A stretch of DNA of 12,557 bases from Roseivirga sp. UBA7431 (lineage in GTDB: Bacteria > Bacteroidota > Bacteroidia > Cytophagales > Cyclobacteriaceae). Positions 6,398 to 12,557 of this stretch are shown here, piece after piece; position 1 is the first letter of the stretch; each line of letters begins with the position of its first letter. The stretch lies in NCBI GenBank assembly GCA_002477595.1, contig DLQN01000066.1:1-12557 (forward strand), given 5' to 3'. The notes beneath the pieces were generated by a model. The model worked only from the letters and a program-made list of their open reading frames with translations. It searched no databases and was not told where the DNA came from. Both the position numbers and the translations under genes were made by a program.

Positions 6398-7330
6398 ATG
6401 AAAATCCACCTGGGCACAGAAAAGATTCATGAAATTGAAAATGCAGTTGTCACTGCAGGCACATTTGATGGTGTACACATTGGCCATCAGAAGATACTCA
6501 ATCGTATTAGAGATGTAGCTGATAAAACCAATGGACAAACCGTTTTAATCACTTATTGGCCACATCCAAGGCTTGTATTAAAACCATGGGACAATACGCT
6601 CCTACTCCTCTCTACCTTCCCTGAAAAAGCAAACCTATTGGAGGCTCAAGGCATTGACCATTTAGTGAAAATACCATTTACACGAGACTTTGCTTCCATG
6701 TCTCCCGAGGAATACATCAAGGTTGTGCTTGATGAAAGAATCAACACCCGTAAAATGATCATTGGGTATGATCACCGATTTGGCAAGGATCGAAGTGGTG
6801 GACTAGATGAGTTAAAAGCATTTGCTCCAAAATACAATTTTGATGTTGAAGAAATCTCCCGTCAGGATATCGATGAGATAGGTATCAGTTCAACCAAAAT
6901 CAGAACCGCCTTACAATCTGGAGACATTACCACCGCCAATACTTACCTGGGTAGAAATTACTGTGTCTCGGGACGAGTGATTCATGGCAATCAACTTGGT
7001 CGATCTATTGGTTACCCTACTGCTAATATCGAAGTGAAAGAAAACTACAAGCTCATTCCAGCCGATGGCGTCTATGCTGTAAAGGTTTGCAACAAGTACA
7101 CAAAGTTTGACGGAATGCTCAATATTGGCCAAAAGCCAACCATTGGTGGCGAGAACAAGACGATAGAAGTAAACATATTCGACTTTAATCAGGATATTTA
7201 TAATACTGAGATCACAATCGAATTTGTAGATCACGTTAGAAATGAGATAAAATTCGACTCATTAGATAGCCTAAAGCTTCAACTGGCGGAAGATGAAAAG
7301 GCTGTGAGAAATCGATTAAGTAAACTATAA
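6398..7330 (+). CDS. ribF: Bifunctional riboflavin kinase / FAD synthetase
   Basis: This 310-residue protein makes FMN from riboflavin and then FAD. The N-terminal adenylyltransferase domain carries '[12 protein letters not shown]' (19-30), '[12 protein letters not shown]' (123-134) and 'ISSTKIR' (163-169). The C-terminal riboflavin kinase domain carries '[15 protein letters not shown]' (197-211) with the PTAN metal/ATP motif, '[10 protein letters not shown]' and '[13 protein letters not shown]' (239-251). It ends with the usual alpha-helix '[14 protein letters not shown]'. All key motifs are present. It follows truB with a 3-bp gap, and the truB-ribF pairing is widely conserved in bacteria. 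Confidence 0.97.
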   Translation: MKIHLGTEKIHEIENAVVTAGTFDGVHIGHQKILNRIRDVADKTNGQTVLITYWPHPRLVLKPWDNTLLLLSTFPEKANLLEAQGIDHLVKIPFTRDFASMSPEEYIKVVLDERINTRKMIIGYDHRFGKDRSGGLDELKAFAPKYNFDVEEISRQDIDEIGISSTKIRTALQSGDITTANTYLGRNYCVSGRVIHGNQLGRSIGYPTANIEVKENYKLIPADGVYAVKVCNKYTKFDGMLNIGQKPTIGGENKTIEVNIFDFNQDIYNTEITIEFVDHVRNEIKFDSLDSLKLQLAEDEKAVRNRLSKL

Positions 7331-7341
7331 ACAGACTTCGC

Positions 7342-8040
7342 ATGATCAACAAAGAAGTACGCAATGCCGATGAAGCTATTCATGATATTGCAAACAATGC
7401 AACACTCATGCTCGGAGGTTTTGGCTTATGTGGTATACCTGAAAACTGTATCTCAGCATTGGTCAAAAAAGGAACAAAAGGCCTCACTTGTATCTCTAAC
7501 AATGCTGGAGTCGATGATTTCGGTATCGGTTTAATGCTGCAAACTAGGCAGGTCAAAAAAATGATCTCCTCATATGTCGGTGAAAACGCAGAATTCGAAC
7601 GTCAGTTATTATCGGGAGAGTTAGCAGTAGATTTAATTCCTCAAGGAACGCTTGCTGAAAGAATACGAGCTGGTGGTGCTGGCATTCCTGCCTTCTTCAC
7701 TCCTGCTGGATATGGAACAGAAGTAGCCGAAGGAAAAGAAGTTAGAGAATTTGATGGAAAGATGCACCTCTTAGAAAGTTGGCTCAAAGCAGATTTTGCT
7801 TTGGTGAAAGCTTGGAAGGGTGACAAATCGGGTAACCTAGTATTCAAAGGAACTGCAAGAAACTTTAATCCGATGATGGCCATGGCGGGTAAAATCACGA
7901 TCGCTGAAGTCGAAGAATTAGTTGAGGTTGGTGAACTAGATCCTAACCAAGTACACACACCTGGAATCTACGTGCAACGTATTTTCCAAGGAAAAGACTA
8001 CGAGAAAAGAATCGAACAAAGAACCACACGGATTCGCTGA
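7342..8040 (+). CDS. scoA: 3-oxoacid (succinyl-CoA:acetoacetate) CoA-transferase subunit A
   Basis: This 232-residue protein carries the glycine-rich '[10 protein letters not shown]' (25-34) that starts family I CoA-transferase A subunits, '[14 protein letters not shown]' (50-63) and '[16 protein letters not shown]' (111-126). It ends with '[14 protein letters not shown]'. With subunit B it moves CoA from succinyl-CoA to acetoacetate or a similar 3-oxoacid, feeding acetoacetate, and products of leucine or fatty-acid breakdown, into acetyl-CoA (family role; exact acid not shown). It begins 11 bp after ribF. The partner gene is not directly adjacent as usual but follows an inserted cassette, with the two coding regions separated by 420 bp. 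Confidence 0.94.
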   Translation: MINKEVRNADEAIHDIANNATLMLGGFGLCGIPENCISALVKKGTKGLTCISNNAGVDDFGIGLMLQTRQVKKMISSYVGENAEFERQLLSGELAVDLIPQGTLAERIRAGGAGIPAFFTPAGYGTEVAEGKEVREFDGKMHLLESWLKADFALVKAWKGDKSGNLVFKGTARNFNPMMAMAGKITIAEVEELVEVGELDPNQVHTPGIYVQRIFQGKDYEKRIEQRTTRIR

Positions 8041-8078
8041 TTTGAAGGGTAATTGATTTGATAATTTGAAAAAGCAAA

Positions 8079-8435
8079 ATGAGAAATGATCAACCAAATT
8101 TGATAGTTCAACTCACTTTCGATTTTTCAATAAAGATTATTTCGTTTGTGGAGGAATTAGAATCAGTAAAAAAGAAAGTCATACCGTTGCAGTTATTGAA
8201 ATCAGGTACAGGTATTGGCGCAAACGTGCGAGAAGCTCAGAATGCTGAGAGTAAAAGAGATTTTATTCACAAATTCAAAATAGCAGCAAAAGAAGCTGAT
8301 GAAACAATGTATTGGTTAGAGATATGTGAAAAATCACCGAACTACCCTTTTCATCCAGAACTGGTCTCAGACTTGATGTCAATTACAAAGGTGATCTCTA
8401 AAATTATTGGTTCAAGCAAAAAATCACCAAATTAA
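8079..8435 (+). CDS. Four-helix-bundle protein, 23S rRNA intervening-sequence protein (S23/IVP) family
   Basis: This 118-residue protein has the family signature 'GTGIGANVREAQNAES' at residues 43-58, followed by 'DFIHKFKIAAKEADETMYWL' at 61-80 and 'CEKSPNYPF' at 83-91. The whole chain is predicted helical with no signal peptide. Relatives are encoded by intervening sequences inside 23S rRNA genes of Leptospira, Coxiella and others, and are structurally related to the Avd accessory protein of diversity-generating retroelements; they form basic pentameric barrels thought to bind nucleic acid (family knowledge). Here it is not in rRNA but between two CoA-transferase subunit genes. It has nothing to do with CoA transfer by sequence, so its place is best explained by insertion. 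The frame is intact, which suggests recent or selected presence. Confidence 0.9.
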   Translation: MRNDQPNLIVQLTFDFSIKIISFVEELESVKKKVIPLQLLKSGTGIGANVREAQNAESKRDFIHKFKIAAKEADETMYWLEICEKSPNYPFHPELVSDLMSITKVISKIIGSSKKSPN

Positions 8436-8448
8436 CACATCACCAAAT
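8423..8448 (+). repeat. Tandem ATCACCAAAT direct repeat at the cassette's right arm
   Basis: ATCACCAAAT occurs at 8423-8432 and again at 8439-8448, a 16-bp period spanning the stop codon of the four-helix-bundle gene. The left arm has three ATTTGA units (8040-8045, 8056-8061, 8064-8069). The right arm has three CAAAT units, so the arms can pair in more than one register. Confidence 0.6.
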
Positions 8449-8460
8449 ATTCAAATTACC

Positions 8461-9123
8461 ATGGCTTTAGATAAAATCGGAATCGCGAAGCGCATCGCTC
8501 AGGAAGTTCAAGATGGTACGTTTATAAACCTGGGAATAGGAATTCCCACGCTAGTCGCTAACTTTATTGCAGATGATATTAGTGTCGTCCTACAGTCCGA
8601 AAATGGATTACTCGGAATCGGTCCTTTCCCGGAAGAAGAAGCGGTAGATGCCGACTTAATCAATGCTGGAAAGCAAACTGTAACCACAATCAAAGGCTCC
8701 TCCCTATTCAGTTCTGCTGAGAGTTTTGCAATGATCAGAGGTGGACATGTAGACCTAACAATCCTGGGCGCCATGGAGGTCTCTGAGCATGGTGACATCG
8801 CCAATTGGAAGATCCCAGGAAAAATGGTTAAAGGAATGGGAGGTGCCATGGACTTGGTCGCCTCCGCAGACAATATTATTGTTGCCATGCAACACACCAG
8901 TAGAAGTGGAGACTCAAAGCTTTTAAAAAATTGCTCCTTACCAATTACAGGAATTCATTGCGTAAAAAAAGTCGTAACTGACTTGGCAGTACTTGATATA
9001 CTTCCCGAAGGCGGTTTCAAACTTTTAGAAAGAGCCCCCGGTGTCACGGTAGAAGAAATACAGGCCGCTACAGAAGGCACACTTATCATAGAGGGCGTTA
9101 TACCTGAAATGAAAATCGATTAA
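8461..9123 (+). CDS. scoB: 3-oxoacid (succinyl-CoA:acetoacetate) CoA-transferase subunit B
   Basis: With the ATG at 8461 the protein has 220 residues. An upstream in-frame TTG at 8407 lies inside the IVP gene and is rejected. 'GTFINLGIGIPTLVANF' is at 19-35 and the catalytic glutamate is Glu47 in SENGLLGIGP (46-55), which forms the glutamyl-CoA thioester. 'GGHVDLTILGAMEVSEHGDIANW' and 'KGMGGAMDLV' are the usual later motifs. The length matches the family (about 217-220). It forms the active heteromer with ScoA. Its upstream untranslated region is entirely cassette sequence, so scoB translation must now start from the element's right arm. Confidence 0.95.
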   Translation: MALDKIGIAKRIAQEVQDGTFINLGIGIPTLVANFIADDISVVLQSENGLLGIGPFPEEEAVDADLINAGKQTVTTIKGSSLFSSAESFAMIRGGHVDLTILGAMEVSEHGDIANWKIPGKMVKGMGGAMDLVASADNIIVAMQHTSRSGDSKLLKNCSLPITGIHCVKKVVTDLAVLDILPEGGFKLLERAPGVTVEEIQAATEGTLIIEGVIPEMKID

Positions 9124-9161
9124 CCTTCGATAACAACCTATCCTTACAAGATAGATCCCTA

Positions 9162-9185
9162 AGACAAAAAATGAACAATTTGTCT
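9162..9185 (+). other. Hairpin in the scoB-gldC gap
   Basis: AGACAAA (9162-9168) and TTTGTCT (9179-9185) give a 7-bp stem with a 10-nt loop. Right after it comes another AGACA (9187-9191) that could pair with the TGTCT instead, so two exclusive structures are possible. There is no T-run, so a normal intrinsic terminator is not supported; it may protect the 3' end of the scoB transcript or be a chance dyad. Confidence 0.35.
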
Positions 9186-9218
9186 CAGACATAACCTGTC
9201 ATCAAAGTTCAGTTATAC

Positions 9219-9226
9219 TATATTTG
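9219..9226 (+). promoter_or_regulatory. Candidate -7 box for gldC
   Basis: TATATTTG is an exact TAnnTTTG match, ending 18 nt before the gldC ATG. The -33 element is imperfect (CTG at 9196-9198, 20-bp spacing). Initiation near 9232-9234 would leave a leader of about 12 nt. Confidence 0.5.
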
Positions 9227-9244
9227 ACTCGCTAAATTCAGAGC

Positions 9245-9589
9245 ATGAAAGAATCAGAAATCAAACTTAGGGTCGAACTAGACCAAGAAAACATACCAGA
9301 AAAAATCTTTTGGAACGCTACGGACAAAGACGGTGATCAAGAAGAAGAGACGAAGTCTTTTAGTCTATCCATCTGGGACGATAAGAATAAAAGCACCCTT
9401 CGAATAGACCTTTGGAATAAGGAAATGCCCCTTGATGAGATGAAGCGCTTCTATGTAGATTGCCTTGGTGGATTAGCCCAAAGCGTTCTTAATTCTACTG
9501 GAGACGAGTTTATGTCGACTGCCATGAACAGGCTTTGTGAAAAACTAGTAAAGCATCTTGAGGAAGAGAATCGCAACCCTCAACAATAA
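9245..9589 (+). CDS. gldC: Gliding motility protein GldC
   Basis: This 114-residue soluble protein without signal peptide starts 'MKESEIKLRVELDQENIPEK' and then 'IFWNATD'. It continues with an acidic linker (DKDGDQEEETKSFSLSIWDD, 27-46), 'TLRIDLWNKEMPLDEMKRF' (51-69) and 'LGGLAQSVLNSTGDEFM' (74-90). This pattern and length are those of GldC of Flavobacterium johnsoniae, which supports gliding motility in concert with GldB but is not absolutely required (established for F. johnsoniae). GldC also occurs in non-gliding Bacteroidota, so its presence does not prove motility. In the Flavobacterium arrangement gldB lies next to gldC; here it is absent and the gene stands between scoB and a TonB receptor with its own promoter box. 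Confidence 0.92.
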   Translation: MKESEIKLRVELDQENIPEKIFWNATDKDGDQEEETKSFSLSIWDDKNKSTLRIDLWNKEMPLDEMKRFYVDCLGGLAQSVLNSTGDEFMSTAMNRLCEKLVKHLEEENRNPQQ

Positions 9590-9639
9590 TAACCAACAGA
9601 CAATTCTGAGCATAATCGTCTTATGCCGTTTATAAAAAT

Positions 9640-9651
9640 GTCATATATGAC
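9640..9651. promoter_or_regulatory. 12-bp perfect palindrome upstream of the TonB receptor promoter
   Basis: GTCATATATGAC is a perfect dyad lying 18-30 bp upstream of the proposed -33 element of the receptor gene. It could be an operator, but a 12-bp palindrome is expected by chance a few times in a window of this size, so support is weak. Confidence 0.25.
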
Positions 9652-9669
9652 GAGCATTTATTTTTATGA

Positions 9670-9704
9670 TTGGCATTATTACTTCCGAAAACATCTTATT
9701 TTTG
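9670..9704 (+). promoter_or_regulatory. Candidate promoter for the TonB receptor
   Basis: TATTTTTG (9697-9704) matches TAnnTTTG. TTG (9670-9672) lies 24 bp upstream, one base beyond the usual spacing range. The predicted leader is about 70 nt and contains a possible GCCTA/TAGGC hairpin (about 9712-9742). I recognise no riboswitch in it. Confidence 0.5.
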
Positions 9705-9780
9705 GAATTAAGCCTATATCTTGCAATCTTAGAGACTTAGGCAAGCCAAATTTTATTTTCTTTTAAAACTCTCAATGATC

Positions 9781-12557
9781 ATGAACTTGAAAAGAATTTT
9801 CACCTGTACTATACTTGTACTGCTGATTATGCAAACGATTACACTGTCTGCTCAAGCACAAGTAACAGTAAAAGGTTCTGTAGTGGACGATGCCACTGGA
9901 GAACGCTTACCTGGGGTTAACATCCGGGTAAAAGACAAAGTAGTTGGAACTATTACAGTGACCGATGGAACATTTTCCCTCTCTGTAAACAGTAGTGCTC
10001 CGCTTACCTTAATATTCTCTTATGTAGGCTACAAGTCTCAAGAGGTAGAGATCACTCAGAATGAAGTCTCAAACCTAGAGATAAGAATGCAAGAGTCGGT
10101 GTTTTTCGGTGAAGACGTGGTTGTATCTGCTTCTCGAATCGAAGAGAGTATACTTAGCTCTCCTGTTTCTATCGAAAAGCTTGATATTTTAGATATCCAA
10201 AATACTCCAGCGGCTTCGTTCTATGAAAGTTTAGCTACTCTCAAAGGAGTAGATTTCAGTACGCAGAGTTTAACTTTTAAATCTGTTAACACGCGTGGTT
10301 TTGGAGCAAACGGTAATACAAGGTTTGTTCAATTGATCGATGGTATCGACAATCAGGCGCCAGGCTTGAACTTTGCAGTGGGTAACATTGTAGGGATCAA
10401 CGACCTTGATTTAGAGTCTGCAGAATTAATTCCAGGTGCAGCCTCTGCCCTATACGGACCAAACGCAATCAATGGTATCCTACTCCTTAAATCAAAGAAC
10501 CCGTTCGAATATCAAGGTTTCAGTGCCTACGCTAAAACAGGTGTTAACACGGTAGAGACTAACCAAAATGGCCCTCTGACGGAAAGCGCTGAGCTTTACC
10601 AAGACTACGGCTTTAGATGGGCAAAATCATTTAACAACAAAATTGCATTTAAAGTAACAGGGTCATTCCTAAGAGCGAATGACTTTGTCGGCACAGATAG
10701 AAGAGATCAAGGTTTGGCTACTGCAGGTGTTGTTGAACGTGGAGCTACAGAAAGAGGAAACAATAGGTTTTATGATGGTGTAAACTCATATGGTGACTTC
10801 GGAATCAGTGTAGGTAGAGTGGCAGACATCGCAATTGCAGGCGGTAATACTTCCCTAGGTGCCGTTAGAACACTCCTTCCTGATGGCTTAGACGGTTTTT
10901 TTACTGCCACTGGATATGATGAAGCCTCATTTGTAGACAACACAACGGAAAGTATCAAGGTTGGTGGTGCGGTGCATTATCGATTGAATGATAACCTAGA
11001 GCTTTTAGGTCAACTTAACTATGGCTCAGGAAGTACAGTATACACCGCAAATGATAGGTTTGTACTCGATGACTTTACTATCGCAACCGCAAAATTAGAG
11101 CTAAAAGGTTCTGACTTCTATGTTAGGGCTTATACGACTAGAGAAAACTCTGGAGATAGTTATGCAGCCAATACGCTGGCCTCTTTAGTAAACCAACAAA
11201 CCTACTTGGCACCTTACCTCCAAACTTTTGCTGGTGCAAGGTTACAAGGAGCAGGTATTGAAGCATCACATGCAGCAGCAAGACTAGCTGCAGACGCTGT
11301 GCAGCCGCAGCCAGGCACTCCTGGTTTTGATGACAGAGCAGACGCAATAAGAGCACTTTCCATTGCCGATGGCGGTGCAAAGTTCCTTGACAAATCAAAC
11401 CTAGTCCACGTAGAGGGTAGCTGGAACTTATCTGATCGAATTGACTGGGCAGATATAGTAGTAGGTGCTAACGCTAGAACCTACAACCTAAATTCTGAAG
11501 GAACACTCTTCGCCCTAGACAACAACGGTGATGAGATTAGTTTTAACGAATGGGGAGCTTACACTCAGATCAGCAAGAGTTTCATGGATGATAACTTGAA
11601 GTTGCAAGGTTCTGTCAGATACGACAAGAATGAGTTCTTTGAAGGACAACTTTCTCCTAGGCTTTCGGCAGTAGGTACAATTTCTGGTAACCATAATATT
11701 CGTGGTTCATTCCAAAGAGGTTTCCGTATCCCAACAACTCAAGATCAATTCATCGACCTTGATGTTGTAACAAGAAGATTAATTGGTAGTAATGATCTAT
11801 TAGTCGATCGATACAACTTCCAAACAAATCAAATCTATGAGACGAATAGTGTAAATGCTGCTCGTGCAGCTGGTGACCCTTCTCTCCTAGTGAACGAAAC
11901 ACGTGTAAACCAAGAGTTCAAAACAGAGAAAGTAAATACTTTCGAAGTAGGTTATAAAGGCCTCTTCATGGATGGAAGATTACTAATAGATGCCTATTAC
12001 TACTACAGTATCTATAACGACTTTATTGCAGAAATCGACTTTACACAAGCAGTACCGAATGGTTTAACAAACGCAAACCCTGATTCAGGAACTCCTGCTC
12101 AGAGAAGCGCAGTTGTAAATGGTACCGTGGCAACGCAACGCTTCGGATTTGACATCAACGCTGATGGACAAGTAAAATCTCAAGGATGGGCTGCTTCGGC
12201 TGACTATACGCTTGACGGTGGTTACTTCTTCGGTGCTAACATTGCATACAACGAATTGATTTCTCAAGACGATTTATTGTCACAGGGATTTAGAGCAAGT
12301 TATAACACACCTAAGTATCGTTATAACTTGAAGTTTGGTAATAGAAAAGTTACAGAACGAATTGGTTTTAACATTAACTACAGATGGCAACAAGCCTTCT
12401 TGTGGGAGTCTTCATTCGGTGTAGGTATTATTCCTGAGTACGGTGCATTAGATGCTCAAGTGAGCTATAATATGCCGGAGTGGAAAACAATATTCAAATT
12501 AGGTGCGAGTAACCTATTGAATGAGAGATATACTACTTCATTTGGTAACCCAAGTGT
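9781..12557 (+). CDS. TonB-dependent outer-membrane receptor with CarboxypepD-like N-terminal domain (C-terminus cut by the window end)
   Basis: The frame is open for 925 codons from ATG 9781 to the window end; ATG at 9775 (two codons earlier) is an alternative start. A signal peptide covers residues 1 to about 26, with cleavage after 'TLSAQA'. A CarboxypepD_reg-like domain follows (about 28-105: 'GSVVDDATGERLPGVNI', 'FSYVGYKSQEVEI'). A TonB-box-like 'EDVVVSAS' (111-118) leads to the plug (about 119-240: 'VNTRGFGANGNTRFVQLIDG', 'ELIPGAASALYGPNAINGIL'). The rest is a beta-barrel with alternating aromatic strands, long loops (an Ala-rich loop near 480-500) and late motifs 'EKVNTFEVGYKG' and 'FKLGASNLLNERYTTSFGNP'. 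The last motif is normally within about 15-20 residues of the end, so little is missing. It imports a ligand across the outer membrane using ExbBD-TonB energy. The substrate is not evident and no SusD partner is in view. Confidence 0.93.
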   Translation, partial: MNLKRIFTCTILVLLIMQTITLSAQAQVTVKGSVVDDATGERLPGVNIRVKDKVVGTITVTDGTFSLSVNSSAPLTLIFSYVGYKSQEVEITQNEVSNLEIRMQESVFFGEDVVVSASRIEESILSSPVSIEKLDILDIQNTPAASFYESLATLKGVDFSTQSLTFKSVNTRGFGANGNTRFVQLIDGIDNQAPGLNFAVGNIVGINDLDLESAELIPGAASALYGPNAINGILLLKSKNPFEYQGFSAYAKTGVNTVETNQNGPLTESAELYQDYGFRWAKSFNNKIAFKVTGSFLRANDFVGTDRRDQGLATAGVVERGATERGNNRFYDGVNSYGDFGISVGRVADIAIAGGNTSLGAVRTLLPDGLDGFFTATGYDEASFVDNTTESIKVGGAVHYRLNDNLELLGQLNYGSGSTVYTANDRFVLDDFTIATAKLELKGSDFYVRAYTTRENSGDSYAANTLASLVNQQTYLAPYLQTFAGARLQGAGIEASHAAARLAADAVQPQPGTPGFDDRADAIRALSIADGGAKFLDKSNLVHVEGSWNLSDRIDWADIVVGANARTYNLNSEGTLFALDNNGDEISFNEWGAYTQISKSFMDDNLKLQGSVRYDKNEFFEGQLSPRLSAVGTISGNHNIRGSFQRGFRIPTTQDQFIDLDVVTRRLIGSNDLLVDRYNFQTNQIYETNSVNAARAAGDPSLLVNETRVNQEFKTEKVNTFEVGYKGLFMDGRLLIDAYYYYSIYNDFIAEIDFTQAVPNGLTNANPDSGTPAQRSAVVNGTVATQRFGFDINADGQVKSQGWAASADYTLDGGYFFGANIAYNELISQDDLLSQGFRASYNTPKYRYNLKFGNRKVTERIGFNINYRWQQAFLWESSFGVGIIPEYGALDAQVSYNMPEWKTIFKLGASNLLNERYTTSFGNPS

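Larger units (their letters stand above)
8048..8460 (+). mobile_element. IVS-like cassette between scoA and scoB, bounded by imperfect inverted repeats
   Basis: The 7-bp ends GGTAATT (8048-8054) and AATTACC (8454-8460) are perfect inverted repeats. Allowing a 4-nt bulge on the left, pairing continues inward: TTTGA (8057-8061) with TCAAA (8451-8455), then ATTTG (8064-8068) with CAAAT (8444-8448). This gives about 15 bp of stem closing a loop that holds one four-helix-bundle gene. The right end abuts the scoB ATG exactly. Removing the segment would leave scoA and scoB 7 nt apart, matching the tight spacing of the rest of the operon. No transposase and no target duplication are seen. The name IVS-like rests on the protein family and stem geometry; mobility is inference. 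Confidence 0.5.

Noticed and set aside
8407..8460. N-terminal extension of scoB from TTG 8407
   Set aside because: It lies inside the four-helix-bundle gene and the cassette arm; the ATG at 8461 gives the standard family N-terminus.
8048..8460. Reading the cassette as a diversity-generating retroelement with an Avd gene
   Set aside because: The protein is Avd-like in fold family, but there is no reverse transcriptase, template repeat or variable repeat nearby; the IVP family is the better match.
8508..8897. Minus-strand frame within scoB
   Set aside because: Antisense to a gene with all catalytic motifs; the translation resembles a shadow of the CoA-transferase codons.
11138..11398. Minus-strand frame inside the TonB receptor, rich in Leu and Gln
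   Set aside because: It is antisense to the Ala/Gln-rich extracellular loop of the receptor; repetitive composition explains the open frame.

Overview
The window looks like chromosomal DNA of a gliding-type Bacteroidota, most likely a marine Cytophagales relative (inference). The signs are gldC, a DUF3098 gene behind ftsX, a PUA-less truB, a four-helix-bundle 23S-IVP-type gene, a TonB receptor with an N-terminal CarboxypepD-like domain, and several TAnnTTTG promoter boxes. Upstream regions are A-rich and lack Shine-Dalgarno sequences. There is no rRNA, tRNA, CRISPR array or classical IS transposase. Most of the window is ordinary core genome.

Layout. 1-294 (-) is the N-terminal part of a probable B12-binding radical SAM protein that leaves the window. 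442-1287 (+) holds two small membrane proteins, a DoxX-like one and one of unknown function, followed by a clear intrinsic terminator near 1439-1473. 1534-2570 (+) is an alpha/beta hydrolase with a translationally overlapping two-helix membrane miniprotein. These converge on a secreted DUF2147 protein (2573-3007, -), which is divergent from pdeM (3079-3711, +), a metallophosphoesterase of DNA-damage type.

3786-9123 (+) is one long compact operon-like run: ftsX, DUF3098, uppP, truB, ribF, scoA, an inserted IVP-like cassette, scoB. It joins cell division and peptidoglycan hydrolase control (FtsX), lipid-carrier recycling (UppP), tRNA pseudouridylation (TruB), flavin cofactor synthesis (RibF) and ketone-body/acetoacetate CoA transfer (ScoA/ScoB). 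Gaps between genes are 0-11 nt except where the cassette sits.

9245-9589 (+) is gldC, apart from other gliding genes, with its own promoter box. 9781 to the end (+) is a nearly complete TonB-dependent outer-membrane receptor, lacking only its last few residues.

The most interesting signal is at 8048-8460. A four-helix-bundle (23S rRNA intervening-sequence protein family) gene sits between the two CoA-transferase subunit genes. It is bounded by imperfect inverted repeats (GGTAATT...AATTACC), and the right end abuts the scoB start codon exactly. Removing it would leave scoA and scoB 7 nt apart, as expected for this operon, so it looks like an IVS-type cassette that has inserted into a protein-coding mRNA.
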